From: CAVQCT01 sp964371785
Lineage (GTDB): Bacteria > Zixibacteria > MSB-5A5 > GN15 > FEB-12
DNA length: 64,000 nt
Reading direction: 5' to 3'
NCBI GenBank assembly: GCA_964371785.1
Contig: CAYJOL010000008.1
Location: forward strand, 93,846 to 157,845
Part shown: piece by piece, positions 26,597 to 34,550 of the stretch
Position numbering within the stretch: position 1 is the stretch's first letter
Layout: each line of letters opens with the position of its first letter
Program-made: the position numbers and the translations under genes
The notes under the pieces: generated by a model
The model's input: only the letters and a program-made list of their open reading frames with translations
The model's database searches: none
Told to the model about the DNA's origin: nothing

Positions 26597-28066
26597 ATGA
26601 ATTCAACTAACAACCTGCACCGTGCCCGGCTCCAGCGAATTGCCCGAAGGGTCATGCTTGAAAGAGGATTGCTTCCGGATTTCTCTCCGGAAGCGCTTCA
26701 GGAGCTTGCCGGGATACAGGCTCCCGCGTCGGTTACAGGTAAACAGGTTCGTGATCTGACCGGCCTCCTTTGGGCTTCGATTGACAACGATGACTCCCGG
26801 GATCTTGATCAACTCACCTGTGCCGAAGCAATGCCCGGAGACAGGACCAAAGTTCTTGTCGCCGTGGCCGACGTTGACTCGATTGTGAAGGATGGCTCCG
26901 CAATCGACCAGCACGCGCGCCATAATACTACGTCCGTATATACTGCCGCTGCGATATTTCCGATGCTTCCTCCGAATCTCTCCACCAACCTCACCTCCCT
27001 GAACGTGAATGAGGACCGACTCTCGATTGTCATCGAGATGGTCATCGGCACGGACGGATCTTTGCAGGAGTCGGCCATCTACCGGGCACTGGTACGCAAT
27101 CGAGCGCAACTCGCATATACCAAAGTCGCGGCCTGGCTTGATGAGGTTGGTTCGGCGCCTGAGGCGGTAACTGCCGTAAAGGGTCTTGGTGATAATCTTC
27201 GATTACAGGACAGGGTTGCCCAACGATTAAAGAATCTCAGGCACGCTCATGGAGCCCTTAGTGTAGAGACCATTGAAGCCAGACCGGTTTTTGATGGCGA
27301 CGAAATCCGAGAACTGGAGGTAATGAAAAAGAATCGCGCCGACAGCATTATTGAAGATTTCATGATTGCCGCAAACGGCGCAACGGCCCGATATCTTTCG
27401 GCAAAGAAGTTTCCTTCTCTGCGCCGTGTGGTGCGTACACCCAAGCGATGGGACCGGATAGTCGAGATTGCCGATGAGCACGGATTCAAACTTCCCACTG
27501 TCCCGAATTCCAAGGCATTGGAGGAGTTTCTGACGAAAATGAAAACGACCGATCCGCTCAGATTCCCGGACCTGTCACTGGCCATAATCAAACTTCTGGG
27601 GTCTGGCGAGTACGTGGCCGAACTGCCCGGGGATACTGCCCCGGGACATTTTGGTCTTGCGGTCAGGGATTATTCTCACTCCACAGCCCCCAACCGTCGC
27701 TTTCCGGACCTCATCACCCAGCGCTTGTTGAAGGCTGCCATAGAGGGCAACCCGATACCCTACCGCAGTGATGACCTGGAATCTCTGGCACAACACTGTA
27801 CCGAGAGAGAAGACGCCGTGAACAAGGTGGAACGCCAAGTCGCAAAATCCGCAGCGGCCATGATTCTTCAGTCTCGAATCGGAGATCGGTTCGAGGCCAT
27901 AGTTACCGGTACCGGACCAAAAGGTACGTGGGTTCGCCTCCTGGAGCCGCCTGTCGAAGGGAAACTCACGCAAGATTCCGGGGGACTCGATGTCGGACAA
28001 AGGCTTAAAGTTCGGCTGATTCGTGTGGACGTGGAACAGGGTTACATTGATTTTGAGAGGGCCTGA
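26597..28066 (+). CDS. RNB-domain ribonuclease (RNase II/R-like)
   Basis: 489 aa, shorter than RNase R (about 800) because the N-terminal cold-shock domains are missing. The RNB core is complete: IDNDDSRDLDQL supplies the Asp residues that bind Mg, followed by VAVADVDSIVKDGSAIDQHA, SVYTAAAIFPMLP, LSTNLTSLN and HSTAPNRRFPDLITQRLL. A short S1-like end (DRFEAIVTGTGPKGTWVRL) follows. Such stand-alone RNB proteins degrade RNA 3' to 5'. No clear ribosome site before the ATG; the in-frame ATG starting MLERGLLP is an alternative. Confidence 0.9.
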   Translation: MNSTNNLHRARLQRIARRVMLERGLLPDFSPEALQELAGIQAPASVTGKQVRDLTGLLWASIDNDDSRDLDQLTCAEAMPGDRTKVLVAVADVDSIVKDGSAIDQHARHNTTSVYTAAAIFPMLPPNLSTNLTSLNVNEDRLSIVIEMVIGTDGSLQESAIYRALVRNRAQLAYTKVAAWLDEVGSAPEAVTAVKGLGDNLRLQDRVAQRLKNLRHAHGALSVETIEARPVFDGDEIRELEVMKKNRADSIIEDFMIAANGATARYLSAKKFPSLRRVVRTPKRWDRIVEIADEHGFKLPTVPNSKALEEFLTKMKTTDPLRFPDLSLAIIKLLGSGEYVAELPGDTAPGHFGLAVRDYSHSTAPNRRFPDLITQRLLKAAIEGNPIPYRSDDLESLAQHCTEREDAVNKVERQVAKSAAAMILQSRIGDRFEAIVTGTGPKGTWVRLLEPPVEGKLTQDSGGLDVGQRLKVRLIRVDVEQGYIDFERA

Positions 28067-28173
28067 ATGCCTGAAATATGGAATAACAAGTATATGTTAA
28101 CGGCACCGACAAGGAAAGCGTGTATCAGGCTGAGTTTCCCCCATGACCTTTCCGATGGTGATGAATTTATTGC

Positions 28174-28202
28174 TTGACAGTTCTGTACCGGAGATATAAA
28201 CT
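28174..28202 (+). promoter_or_regulatory. promoter of the first response-regulator gene
   Basis: TTGACA, 17-base spacer, TAAACT (a 15-base spacer gives TATAAA). It lies immediately before the TTGGCGAC repeat tract and about 140 bp before the ATG. It lacks the CTAGCT element of the neighbouring regulon promoters. Confidence 0.5.
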
Positions 28203-28218
28203 AAGTATGGTCATTGAC

Positions 28219-28266
28219 TTGGCGACTTGGCGACTTGGCGACTTGGCGACTTGGCGACTTGGGGAT
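28219..28266 (+). repeat. 8-bp tandem repeat tract in a 5' leader
   Basis: Five perfect copies of TTGGCGAC (28219-28258) and one degenerate copy (TTGGGGAT), within the leader between promoter and response-regulator start. A unit of 8 bp is prone to slippage, so copy number may vary between strains and change leader length or structure. Confidence 0.85.
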
Positions 28267-28343
28267 TTTAGTCGCTTTAGGTCGATAATTTGTGACCGCT
28301 CCGGTCAGGGGCCGGGAGAAAAATCGGATGGAGAAATCAAAGT

Positions 28344-29033
28344 ATGCCAAAAATTAAAATACTGCTGATTGAAGACAATCGGCTTCTTCGTGAAGGCATG
28401 ACCAAGATGCTGAATGCGCAGGAGGACATGAAAGTCATTTCGTCTTCAGGCAACGGCGATGCGCTGGAAAAGGCCGGAAAACTGATACCAGATGTGGTAC
28501 TTCTTGATTTAGGGCTCAGGACTCAAAGCAGTCTGAAAGTGGTTGAGAAAGTAAGACAAAACTGTCCGGATGCCCATGTGGTCGTCATGGATTTGATTCC
28601 GGTACACGCGGATGTTATGGAATTTATCAAAGCCGGGGTGGCGGGATTCATCCTCAAGGACGCAAGTCTTCCGGAGTTCCTGCGCACTATAAGGACGGTG
28701 GTGAAAGGAGCTAAGGTCCTCCCGCCGCCGATGACCGAATCGCTCTTCTCCCAGATCGTGGAGCACGCGCTTCGATCCGGCAATAAGAACAAATTGATGG
28801 CTTCGGTCAAAATGACTGGTCGAGAGCAGGATGTGATCAGCCATATAGCTACCGGAAAAAGCAATAAAGAGATTTCCCAGGAACTTAATATCGCCGTCTA
28901 TACAGTCAAAAGCCATGTGCACAACATATTGGAGAAGCTGGCTCTCCATACCCGCCTGGAGTTGGCCACCTTTACCCTCTCACAGACAGAGAACGGGAAG
29001 TCCGGTCCGAATTCTTCCGAAGGTCAAGATTAG
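28344..29033 (+). CDS. NarL/FixJ-type response regulator, paralog 1 (orphan)
   Basis: 229 aa: receiver domain (residues 1-125) with acidic pair in LLIEDNRLLREG, phospho-acceptor Asp in VVLLDLGL and Lys in FILKDAS, then a LuxR-type HTH (about 155-215; LTxREQDVISHIATGKSNKE, AVYTVKSHVHNILEKL). The switch position normally occupied by Thr/Ser after strand 4 reads VVVMDLIP, i.e. Asp, and the second copy shares this. No sensor kinase is nearby. About 45% identical by eye to the gene at 29210, in the same direction: a tandem duplication. ATG follows GGAGAAATC. Confidence 0.93.
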   Translation: MPKIKILLIEDNRLLREGMTKMLNAQEDMKVISSSGNGDALEKAGKLIPDVVLLDLGLRTQSSLKVVEKVRQNCPDAHVVVMDLIPVHADVMEFIKAGVAGFILKDASLPEFLRTIRTVVKGAKVLPPPMTESLFSQIVEHALRSGNKNKLMASVKMTGREQDVISHIATGKSNKEISQELNIAVYTVKSHVHNILEKLALHTRLELATFTLSQTENGKSGPNSSEGQD

Positions 29034-29059
29034 TTCATGAGCCTCAGCGGGCATAAGAA

Positions 29060-29116
29060 CTAGCTCCTAATTCATCCTTTCGATTGATTGTTTTCCCGCA
29101 GTATCGGCTGTATGCT
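29060..29116 (+). promoter_or_regulatory. shared regulon promoter element, copy B
   Basis: CTAGCT followed 28 bp later by -35-like TTGTTT, 17-base spacer and TATGCT; dyad segment ATTCATCCTTTCGATTGATT. It faces the second response-regulator gene. The -35 is weaker than in other copies, which would fit dependence on an activator. Confidence 0.55.
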
Positions 29117-29209
29117 TATGTAGGGACAGTGAGTGCCCTGACCCTTCCATCTGATACCTTTCAGTCTTGGAAACGCTGTCAATTAATTGATGAAGGGATG
29201 ATTTAAGTT

Positions 29210-29863
29210 ATGAAAAAGATTAAGGTTTTGCTCATCGAGGATAATCGTCTTCTGCGCGAAGGGACGACCGCCATGCTTAACGAACAAGAAGATATCCGGG
29301 CGGTAGCATCTGTCGGTAATAAGAGCGCCATCGAAAAGGCCAAGAAGTTGGGACCTGACGTGGTCCTGCTCGACTTGGGTCTCAAGAGTAGCAACAGCTT
29401 AAAGGTCCTTGAGACGATAAAGAAGCATTTCCCTCGGACGGAAGTAATAGTTATGGACTTGATCCCGGCACATTCCGAGATGATCGACCTTGTGAAGGCT
29501 GGAGTCTCGGGTTTTGTTGCCAAAGATGCGACTCTTGATGATTTTCTTAACACGATCAGGTCGGTTGTTAAGGGGGTAAAAATTCTCCCTCCTACAATGG
29601 CCGACTCGCTTTTTTCCGTGATCGTGGAGCGGGCCATTCAAGGTGGGACTGTGGATCGAGTAGTGGCGTCAGTCAAATTGACCGACAAGGAGCAAAATGT
29701 AGTGCTTCTTTTGGCGGCAGGAAAAAGTATCACGGAGATATCTCGCAAACTCAAGATTGCAGTCTTTACTGTCAAGAGTCACATCCGCAATGTGCTCGAC
29801 AAACTGGCGCTCCACACGCGCCTGGAACTGGCTACTTTCGTCCGCAAGACAAATAAGTCCTAG
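29210..29863 (+). CDS. NarL/FixJ-type response regulator, paralog 2 (orphan)
   Basis: 217 aa, same architecture as its upstream neighbour: LLIEDNRLLREGTTAML, phospho-acceptor in VVLLDLGLKSSNS, atypical switch segment VIVMDLIPAHSEM, Lys in FVAKDAT, and LuxR-type HTH (LTDKEQNVVLLLAAGKSITE, AVFTVKSHIRNVLDKL, HTRLELATF). Its own promoter is copy B of the shared element, so it may regulate itself or be regulated by paralog 1. No cognate histidine kinase in the window. ATG after AAGGGATGA. Confidence 0.93.
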   Translation: MKKIKVLLIEDNRLLREGTTAMLNEQEDIRAVASVGNKSAIEKAKKLGPDVVLLDLGLKSSNSLKVLETIKKHFPRTEVIVMDLIPAHSEMIDLVKAGVSGFVAKDATLDDFLNTIRSVVKGVKILPPTMADSLFSVIVERAIQGGTVDRVVASVKLTDKEQNVVLLLAAGKSITEISRKLKIAVFTVKSHIRNVLDKLALHTRLELATFVRKTNKS

Positions 29864-29913
29864 TGGTTTCTGCACGGCCATGAAAGCTTAGATGGGTCTA
29901 TCATTCCGATGGG

Positions 29914-29970
29914 CTAGCTCTTCTTTCAATCCTCTGGCCGATTGACTCAGCGACCAATCACGCCGTAATT
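29914..29970 (+). promoter_or_regulatory. shared regulon promoter element, copy C
   Basis: GGGCTAGCT, dyad TTTCAATCC...CGATTGA, -35 TTGACT 28 bp after CTAGCT, 17-base spacer, -10-like GTAATT. It shares a further 35-40 bp upstream (GGCCATGAAAGCT..., CCGATGGGCTA) with copy D, so the two promoters look duplicated as a cassette. Faces the DUF3494 gene. Confidence 0.65.
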
Positions 29971-30244
29971 GTCAATATAAGTTAGCAGCGAACTTTCCCA
30001 GTATAGAATACTGCGAATAGAATATGGAAGTTCAAGATCGCTTGCGCCAGGTCATGCCTTTGGTGACAACATCCGCCGATGCATCCTACGCTGCCGCGAC
30101 CAAAGTACTGCAGTGCTATCACATTCACCTGCGATACTGACTTGAAATTGTGAGAAGGGATTCCGCACTTGATTTGCCCCAGTTGATGTTGGATGAACTA
30201 AACAATAAGAAATTGAGACACGTGTCTCATTAAAGAAACAGAGC

Positions 30245-31321
30245 ATGAAAATGAACATTTTGAATTACCCGGTAAAGATTCTCGGTACAACCATGTCGAT
30301 GGCGTTGCTGACAGGTGTGCTGATCGTCGGATGTGGAAACGATAACAGCACAGGCCCAATAGGCGGAACGCCCGATAACACACCGCCCACCGTAGTATCC
30401 ACAAACCCTATTAACGGTACGACCGGTATGGCGCTCATCAACGTGACCTTTAGCGAACCGATGGCCGGGACATCTATCGATCAGGCATCGTTTACGGTTA
30501 CAGGTCCCGGTGTGACCGTCGTGCCGGGAGTGGTCTCTTATGATGCCGTCAACGACCGTGCATCGTTTGTACCGTCGAGCAACCTGGCACCCTCCACGGC
30601 CTTCACCGCGACGATTACGACGTCGGTAGAGGACACGGCAGGCAATGCCCTGACGAGCAACTATATCTGGCACTTTACATCGGCAGCGGCGGCGACAGTC
30701 CAGGTGCCGGTGGTTCTGGCATCATCTTCGGACTACGTAGTTTTGGCCGGCGCGGCGATTACTAATACCGGCGCCACCAATATTACCGGTGACCTGGGCG
30801 TAAGTCCGGGAACCTCAGTGACCGGTTTTCCTCCGGGTATCATCGTCGGTACGAAACACGTCGCTGATCCTTCCTCAGTTCAGGCAAAGCTCGACTTAAC
30901 CACTGCCTATAACAGCTCGGCCGGTCGGACCTTAGGCCCGGTCACCGTGGCTGGCAACCTGGGTGGGATGACTCTCCCCCCGGGTCTGTATAAATCTACC
31001 TCCGGACTGGAAATCTCGTCCGGGGATCTCACTCTGGACGCCAAGGGAAACGCCGACGCCATCTGGATATTCCAGATAGCCTCAACACTGACCACCAGTC
31101 CGGGCCGCAAGGTGGTACTCAGTGGCGGCGCAAAGGCGACTAACGTCTATTGGCAGGTCGGAACCTCAGCAACGTTGGGAACGACATCCGTTTTCAAGGG
31201 AACCATTATGGCCGATCAGTCAATCACGATGAATACCGGTGCGTCGCTTGAAGGCAGAGCCTTCGCACGTATCGGAGCGATTACGATGAACGGCAACACG
31301 GTAGTAAAGCCGACGCTTTAA
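30245..31321 (+). CDS. Ig-like plus DUF3494 (ice-binding-like) lipoprotein
   Basis: 358 aa. Lipobox LLTGVLIVGCGN, then a bacterial Ig-like domain (TPPTVVSTNPINGTTGMAL to NYIWHFTS, about residues 45-145). Then a complete DUF3494 domain (about 155-358) begins at VLASSSDYVVLAGAAITNTG and contains GDLGVSPG, LPPGLYKSTSGL, DAIWIFQIASTLTT and VYWQVG, and ends in a repeat rich in TMN and GRA. DUF3494 has a beta-helix used by ice-binding proteins and also by adhesins in non-polar bacteria; adhesion is more likely here (inference). Transcribed from element C and ended by the terminator at 31388. Confidence 0.92.
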   Translation: MKMNILNYPVKILGTTMSMALLTGVLIVGCGNDNSTGPIGGTPDNTPPTVVSTNPINGTTGMALINVTFSEPMAGTSIDQASFTVTGPGVTVVPGVVSYDAVNDRASFVPSSNLAPSTAFTATITTSVEDTAGNALTSNYIWHFTSAAAATVQVPVVLASSSDYVVLAGAAITNTGATNITGDLGVSPGTSVTGFPPGIIVGTKHVADPSSVQAKLDLTTAYNSSAGRTLGPVTVAGNLGGMTLPPGLYKSTSGLEISSGDLTLDAKGNADAIWIFQIASTLTTSPGRKVVLSGGAKATNVYWQVGTSATLGTTSVFKGTIMADQSITMNTGASLEGRAFARIGAITMNGNTVVKPTL

Positions 31322-31387
31322 GGTAGGATTTATCGAGGTCATTCAACTGAATGGCTGACCGTATACCTGACATCGTGATATTGTTCA

Positions 31388-31423
31388 AAACGCCCAGGAA
31401 TCCCCCTGGGCGTTTCCTTTTTG
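31388..31423 (+). terminator. intrinsic terminator after the DUF3494 gene
   Basis: GCCCAGG / CCTGGGC perfect stem with a 6-base loop, preceded by AAAAC and followed by GTTTCCTTTTT, 70 bases after the stop. Confidence 0.85.
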
Positions 31424-31682
31424 CGAGTGACGGGGTCCTGTCGAGTGAACGGAGCATGACCTCGTGCGAACTGGTTATTCAAGTACTCATAGTTGCAAGG
31501 AAAATCATGGAATCAGGGTGGCGCTCAACTAAGATAATAGGACCCGCCGGCAGGTCTACGTTACTTCACATGCTAAGTCAAAACGCATCGACGCATTCAA
31601 CACCTTTCCTCGGACTTTCGCTCTGCTCCACGATAATTCGGTGCGGCCATGAAAGCTACGATTAGTCCATCATCCCGATGGG

Positions 31683-31739
31683 CTAACTCTCTTTTCAATC
31701 CTGCGACGGATTGACCCTGGCCTGCAGTTGAGCGTAATT
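31683..31739 (+). promoter_or_regulatory. shared regulon promoter element, copy D
   Basis: CTAACT (one change from CTAGCT), perfect 7-bp dyad TCAATCC / GGATTGA, -35 TTGACC exactly 28 bp after the first base of CTAACT, 17-base spacer, GTAATT. Faces the two overlapping sigma-factor genes, so sigma expression is under the same control. Its initially transcribed part (TATAGAGCGAAGGACTCTC) resembles that of copy E. Confidence 0.68.
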
Positions 31740-31912
31740 GATATAGAGCGAAGGACTCTCTATTGGAAGTGCAAGGAGCTACCGAAAAAGGCAGCCCTGT
31801 TCACCGGAAATGAACCGGCATCAGGACTCAAAGGTATCTTCAAGTCCCGTAGTTCCCTGAATCCAAGTGTCATCAAGATCATAGACTGACATGAGAAAGT
31901 GAGGAAACACGT

Positions 31913-32515
31913 ATGATGAACGACAGCGAGAAGATAGCTGAATTTAAGAAGAGAACTTTACCTTACCTCGAAGATCTTCTGCAACTCGCTTTATGGCTCA
32001 CCAAAAACGGGTGCGAGGCCATCGGGTTGACGCGCGAGGCAATGGCCGAGGCTTACTGGACCTGGGATGAATCGATGCGCGGCGATCAGTTAAAGGTGCG
32101 ACAGTATGAAATCCTGACCAAACAATTCTCCGCCGGCTCACAAGGGGCAGAGGATATGTCCGACCCGGTGTCAGGCGCTGGTGTTGATGACAGCCTTGTG
32201 GAGAACAGACAGCCCTTTCTTGAATCAACAATCAATGCTCAAAGGCAGTCCTGGGTAAGCGGCAACACAAACGAGGTGGTCAACTACCAGATGGCAATTG
32301 CGGGTCTTCCTGAGGTATGCCGATCAGCCATGATCCTGTCCTATCTCGAGGAATTCACCGATGAGGAGATCGCCGACCTGGCTGGAACTGAGTTGCACAC
32401 AGTCGAGTCAGTACTCAGCTCGGGCCGCAATTTCATCAGGGGTGAGCTTTTTGAAGTTCTGATGGGGTCCAACTTTTCTAACGCGGTCGAATATCGGGAG
32501 GCGGCTTCGGGATGA
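31913..32515 (+). CDS. divergent ECF-like sigma factor (degenerate partner)
   Basis: 200 aa. A region-2-like part (ALWLTKNGCEAIGLTREAMA, EAYWTWDES) and a region-4-like part (AIAGLPEVCRSAMILSYLEE, DEEIADLAGTELHTVESVL, SSGRNFIRGELF) align by eye with the next gene. However, the promoter-melting and recognition-helix positions are poorly conserved, so it may not bind DNA well. Its stop overlaps the start of the next sigma gene (ATGA), so both are made together. It could act as a co-sigma or as a decoy/anti-sigma for its partner; no zinc-finger anti-sigma gene is present. Promoter: element D. Confidence 0.75.
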   Translation: MMNDSEKIAEFKKRTLPYLEDLLQLALWLTKNGCEAIGLTREAMAEAYWTWDESMRGDQLKVRQYEILTKQFSAGSQGAEDMSDPVSGAGVDDSLVENRQPFLESTINAQRQSWVSGNTNEVVNYQMAIAGLPEVCRSAMILSYLEEFTDEEIADLAGTELHTVESVLSSGRNFIRGELFEVLMGSNFSNAVEYREAASG

Positions 32516-33108
32516 AACGAAAAATGGCAGAAAGAAGAGATTTTGAAGCTCAGGCCTTGCCGCAACTTGAGGGCCTCTATCGCGCGGCCTTGTACCTGCT
32601 AAGCAGCGAATCCGATGCTCAAGACCTGACCCAGGAGTGTTTTGTCGAAGCGTACCGATCCTGGCACAAACGACAAACCAGTGCAAACTGTCGCGTCTGG
32701 TTATTTGCGATCATGGCAAATGCTCTTGTCAACAAATGTCAGCCATGTCCCAATGTGTCGGATCCCGTGAACGGTAACGATGAAATCGATATACATATAG
32801 TGCCTTCTCTGATGGTGACCCCAAAACCGGCGGACAATCCCGGTCAGATTCCATTTTCAACGATGTCGGGAGACGATGTCAAAAAGGCCATCGGAAACTT
32901 GCCTCAAGAATACAAACTTCCGGTTGTCCTTTCATTGCTTGAAGGCTTTTCCTCGCGTGAAATAGCCGATATCGCGGGTGTTCACCCGCAGACCATCATA
33001 TCCAGACTCAAGCAGGGTCGCAGACTCATCAGGGAGAACCTGTCGATGTTGTGGCGTGCGAAAGCAACGGCAGGTTACCCACAGATGCAGTCAGGAGCAG
33101 AAGAATGA
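32512..33108 (+). CDS. ECF-family RNA polymerase sigma factor
   Basis: 198 aa. Region 2: EGLYRAALYLLSSESDAQDL, TQECFVEAYRSWHKR, then RVWLFAIMANALVN. Region 4: AIGNLPQEYKLPVVLSLLEG, SSREIADIAGVHPQTIISRL and KQGRRLIRENL, a normal recognition helix. The linker between regions is long (about 60 residues) and polar. It overlaps the divergent sigma gene by 4 bp. No anti-sigma factor follows; the next gene is a lipoprotein. It probably directs part of the stress island, but its own promoter preference cannot be read from the window. Confidence 0.88.
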   Translation: MKRKMAERRDFEAQALPQLEGLYRAALYLLSSESDAQDLTQECFVEAYRSWHKRQTSANCRVWLFAIMANALVNKCQPCPNVSDPVNGNDEIDIHIVPSLMVTPKPADNPGQIPFSTMSGDDVKKAIGNLPQEYKLPVVLSLLEGFSSREIADIAGVHPQTIISRLKQGRRLIRENLSMLWRAKATAGYPQMQSGAEE

Positions 33109-33164
33109 ATTAATATTCGGCGTTTAAGATACCTATGTACATTTTCACTTAACAAGGAGTTAAC

Positions 33165-33812
33165 ATGTTTAGAATAATTAGCCTGCTTTTAGCGGCCTCA
33201 TTGACGCTACTCGTGGCGTCCTGCGGTACTGACAGCAATGCCGAGCCGCAAACCGGAAGTTCGACAAACGGCACGGTGTCGAACGGATCCACCTACTTTG
33301 TTACCATGCCGGAGAGTACCGCTATTGCTGTTACTCTCATCGATTCGATTGATACCGATGTTCAGGTATCAGGCACGGAATTCCGCGCCAGGCTGTCCAA
33401 ACCCATTGTCGTAGACGGACGTACTCTCTTTGCGGACGGTGCCGGAGCCAGAGGAGTATTGAATAAAGTCGTCGAATCCGGTCGCCTCCAGACACCCGCC
33501 GAATTGAACTTCAGCCTGACTTCCATCCAGAATGGAAGCGGTCACTGGATCAATGTCGGCACCGACATGATTATGGATAAGAAAGCTTCACATACAAACA
33601 GAGAGGTTGCCATGATCGGCGGCGGAGCAATAGTCGGTGGAATCATTGGCAAGATCGTTGACAGAAAAGGAAGCACTGAGATCGGCGCGGCCGCGGGTGC
33701 AGCTGCTGGTACCGGATTGTCCGTTATGACCGGCAAGCAAGACATCTTTTACGGAGCCGGTACGGAAGTTGTGTTCTTCTCGAGTCAAGCAATGCAGATA
33801 GCTTACAAATAG
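33165..33812 (+). CDS. glycine-zipper lipoprotein
   Basis: 215 aa. Signal peptide with lipobox LLVASCGT; a beta-rich central domain (SKPIVVDGRTLFADGAGARG, AELNFSLTSIQNG) like the anti-sigma/TrbI-type hardness domains of envelope proteins; then a glycine zipper, MIGGGAIVGGIIGKIVD and IGAAAGAAAGTG, that can insert into membrane. Ends with a strand GAGTEVVFFSSQ. Ribosome site AAGGAG. Such proteins are often made in envelope stress. Function unknown. Confidence 0.78.
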   Translation: MFRIISLLLAASLTLLVASCGTDSNAEPQTGSSTNGTVSNGSTYFVTMPESTAIAVTLIDSIDTDVQVSGTEFRARLSKPIVVDGRTLFADGAGARGVLNKVVESGRLQTPAELNFSLTSIQNGSGHWINVGTDMIMDKKASHTNREVAMIGGGAIVGGIIGKIVDRKGSTEIGAAAGAAAGTGLSVMTGKQDIFYGAGTEVVFFSSQAMQIAYK

Positions 33813-33879
33813 TGGAAACACCATTCGAGGTTTAGCTGGTTGCCCGGAGCACTAATCACATTTCGAAAGGATCAAAGAG

Positions 33880-34365
33880 ATGAGAAAGATCATCATTTCG
33901 TCACTAATAATCGGTTTGTTGTGCAGCGTCTCGGCGTTTGGAAATCAACGTCCAGCCGGATTTCACGGTATAGGACCGAGACTCGGGTTTACGATCAACC
34001 CTGATCAGTTCCACTTTGGAGGTCACATCGATTTTGGAGACCTGGCGCAGAATCTTATGATGATGCCGAATGTGGAAATCGGTGTCGGCGACAATCTGAC
34101 TACGATTGCCCCTTCGTTTGAACTTGATTATCGCTTTCGCTCCGACTGGGGCGTCTGGACGCCGTATCTGGGTGGCGGAGTCGGTCCGGTATTCTACTCC
34201 TGGAAGCATGGCGGCAGTTCATCCGACCTCGGCCTGTATATGCAGTTCGGTATCGGGAAGGGATCAGCGGGTAGTCAGTCCGGGCATTTCTTTATAGAAG
34301 GTAAGCTCGGCCTGGTCGACGCCCCGGATTTCAAAGCCACAGTTGGCTGGACCTTTGGACGTTAG
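33880..34365 (+). CDS. small outer-membrane beta-barrel protein
   Basis: 161 aa with signal peptide (LIIGLLCSVSAFG). Amphipathic strands with glycine turns (FHGIGPRLGFTINPDQFHFG, IAPSFELDYRFR, VWTPYLGGGVGPVFYS, GHFFIEGKLGLVD) and a terminal TVGWTFGR, near the aromatic end expected for a barrel. Probably eight strands. Ribosome site AAAGGA. No specific function. Confidence 0.78.
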   Translation: MRKIIISSLIIGLLCSVSAFGNQRPAGFHGIGPRLGFTINPDQFHFGGHIDFGDLAQNLMMMPNVEIGVGDNLTTIAPSFELDYRFRSDWGVWTPYLGGGVGPVFYSWKHGGSSSDLGLYMQFGIGKGSAGSQSGHFFIEGKLGLVDAPDFKATVGWTFGR

Positions 34366-34550
34366 CTAATCCTAACGGATTTAGGAGAAGTGAGTCGCCG
34401 GCGGGTCGCGAGGCCCGCTGAAGCGGCCCTGCAAAGAAAAGAAACAAAGGATCGCACGTGGAACCCGAGGTCTCCTCAACGGTGTCGGCCGCCTCGAATC
34501 AACCTGCAAATCCTCGACGGAAGAAAAGTAAACACTCAGGAGAATTTGGA

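Noticed and set aside
28219..28266. CRISPR-like array
   Set aside because: The 8-bp units are contiguous without spacers; a simple tandem repeat. No CRISPR array or cas gene in the window.
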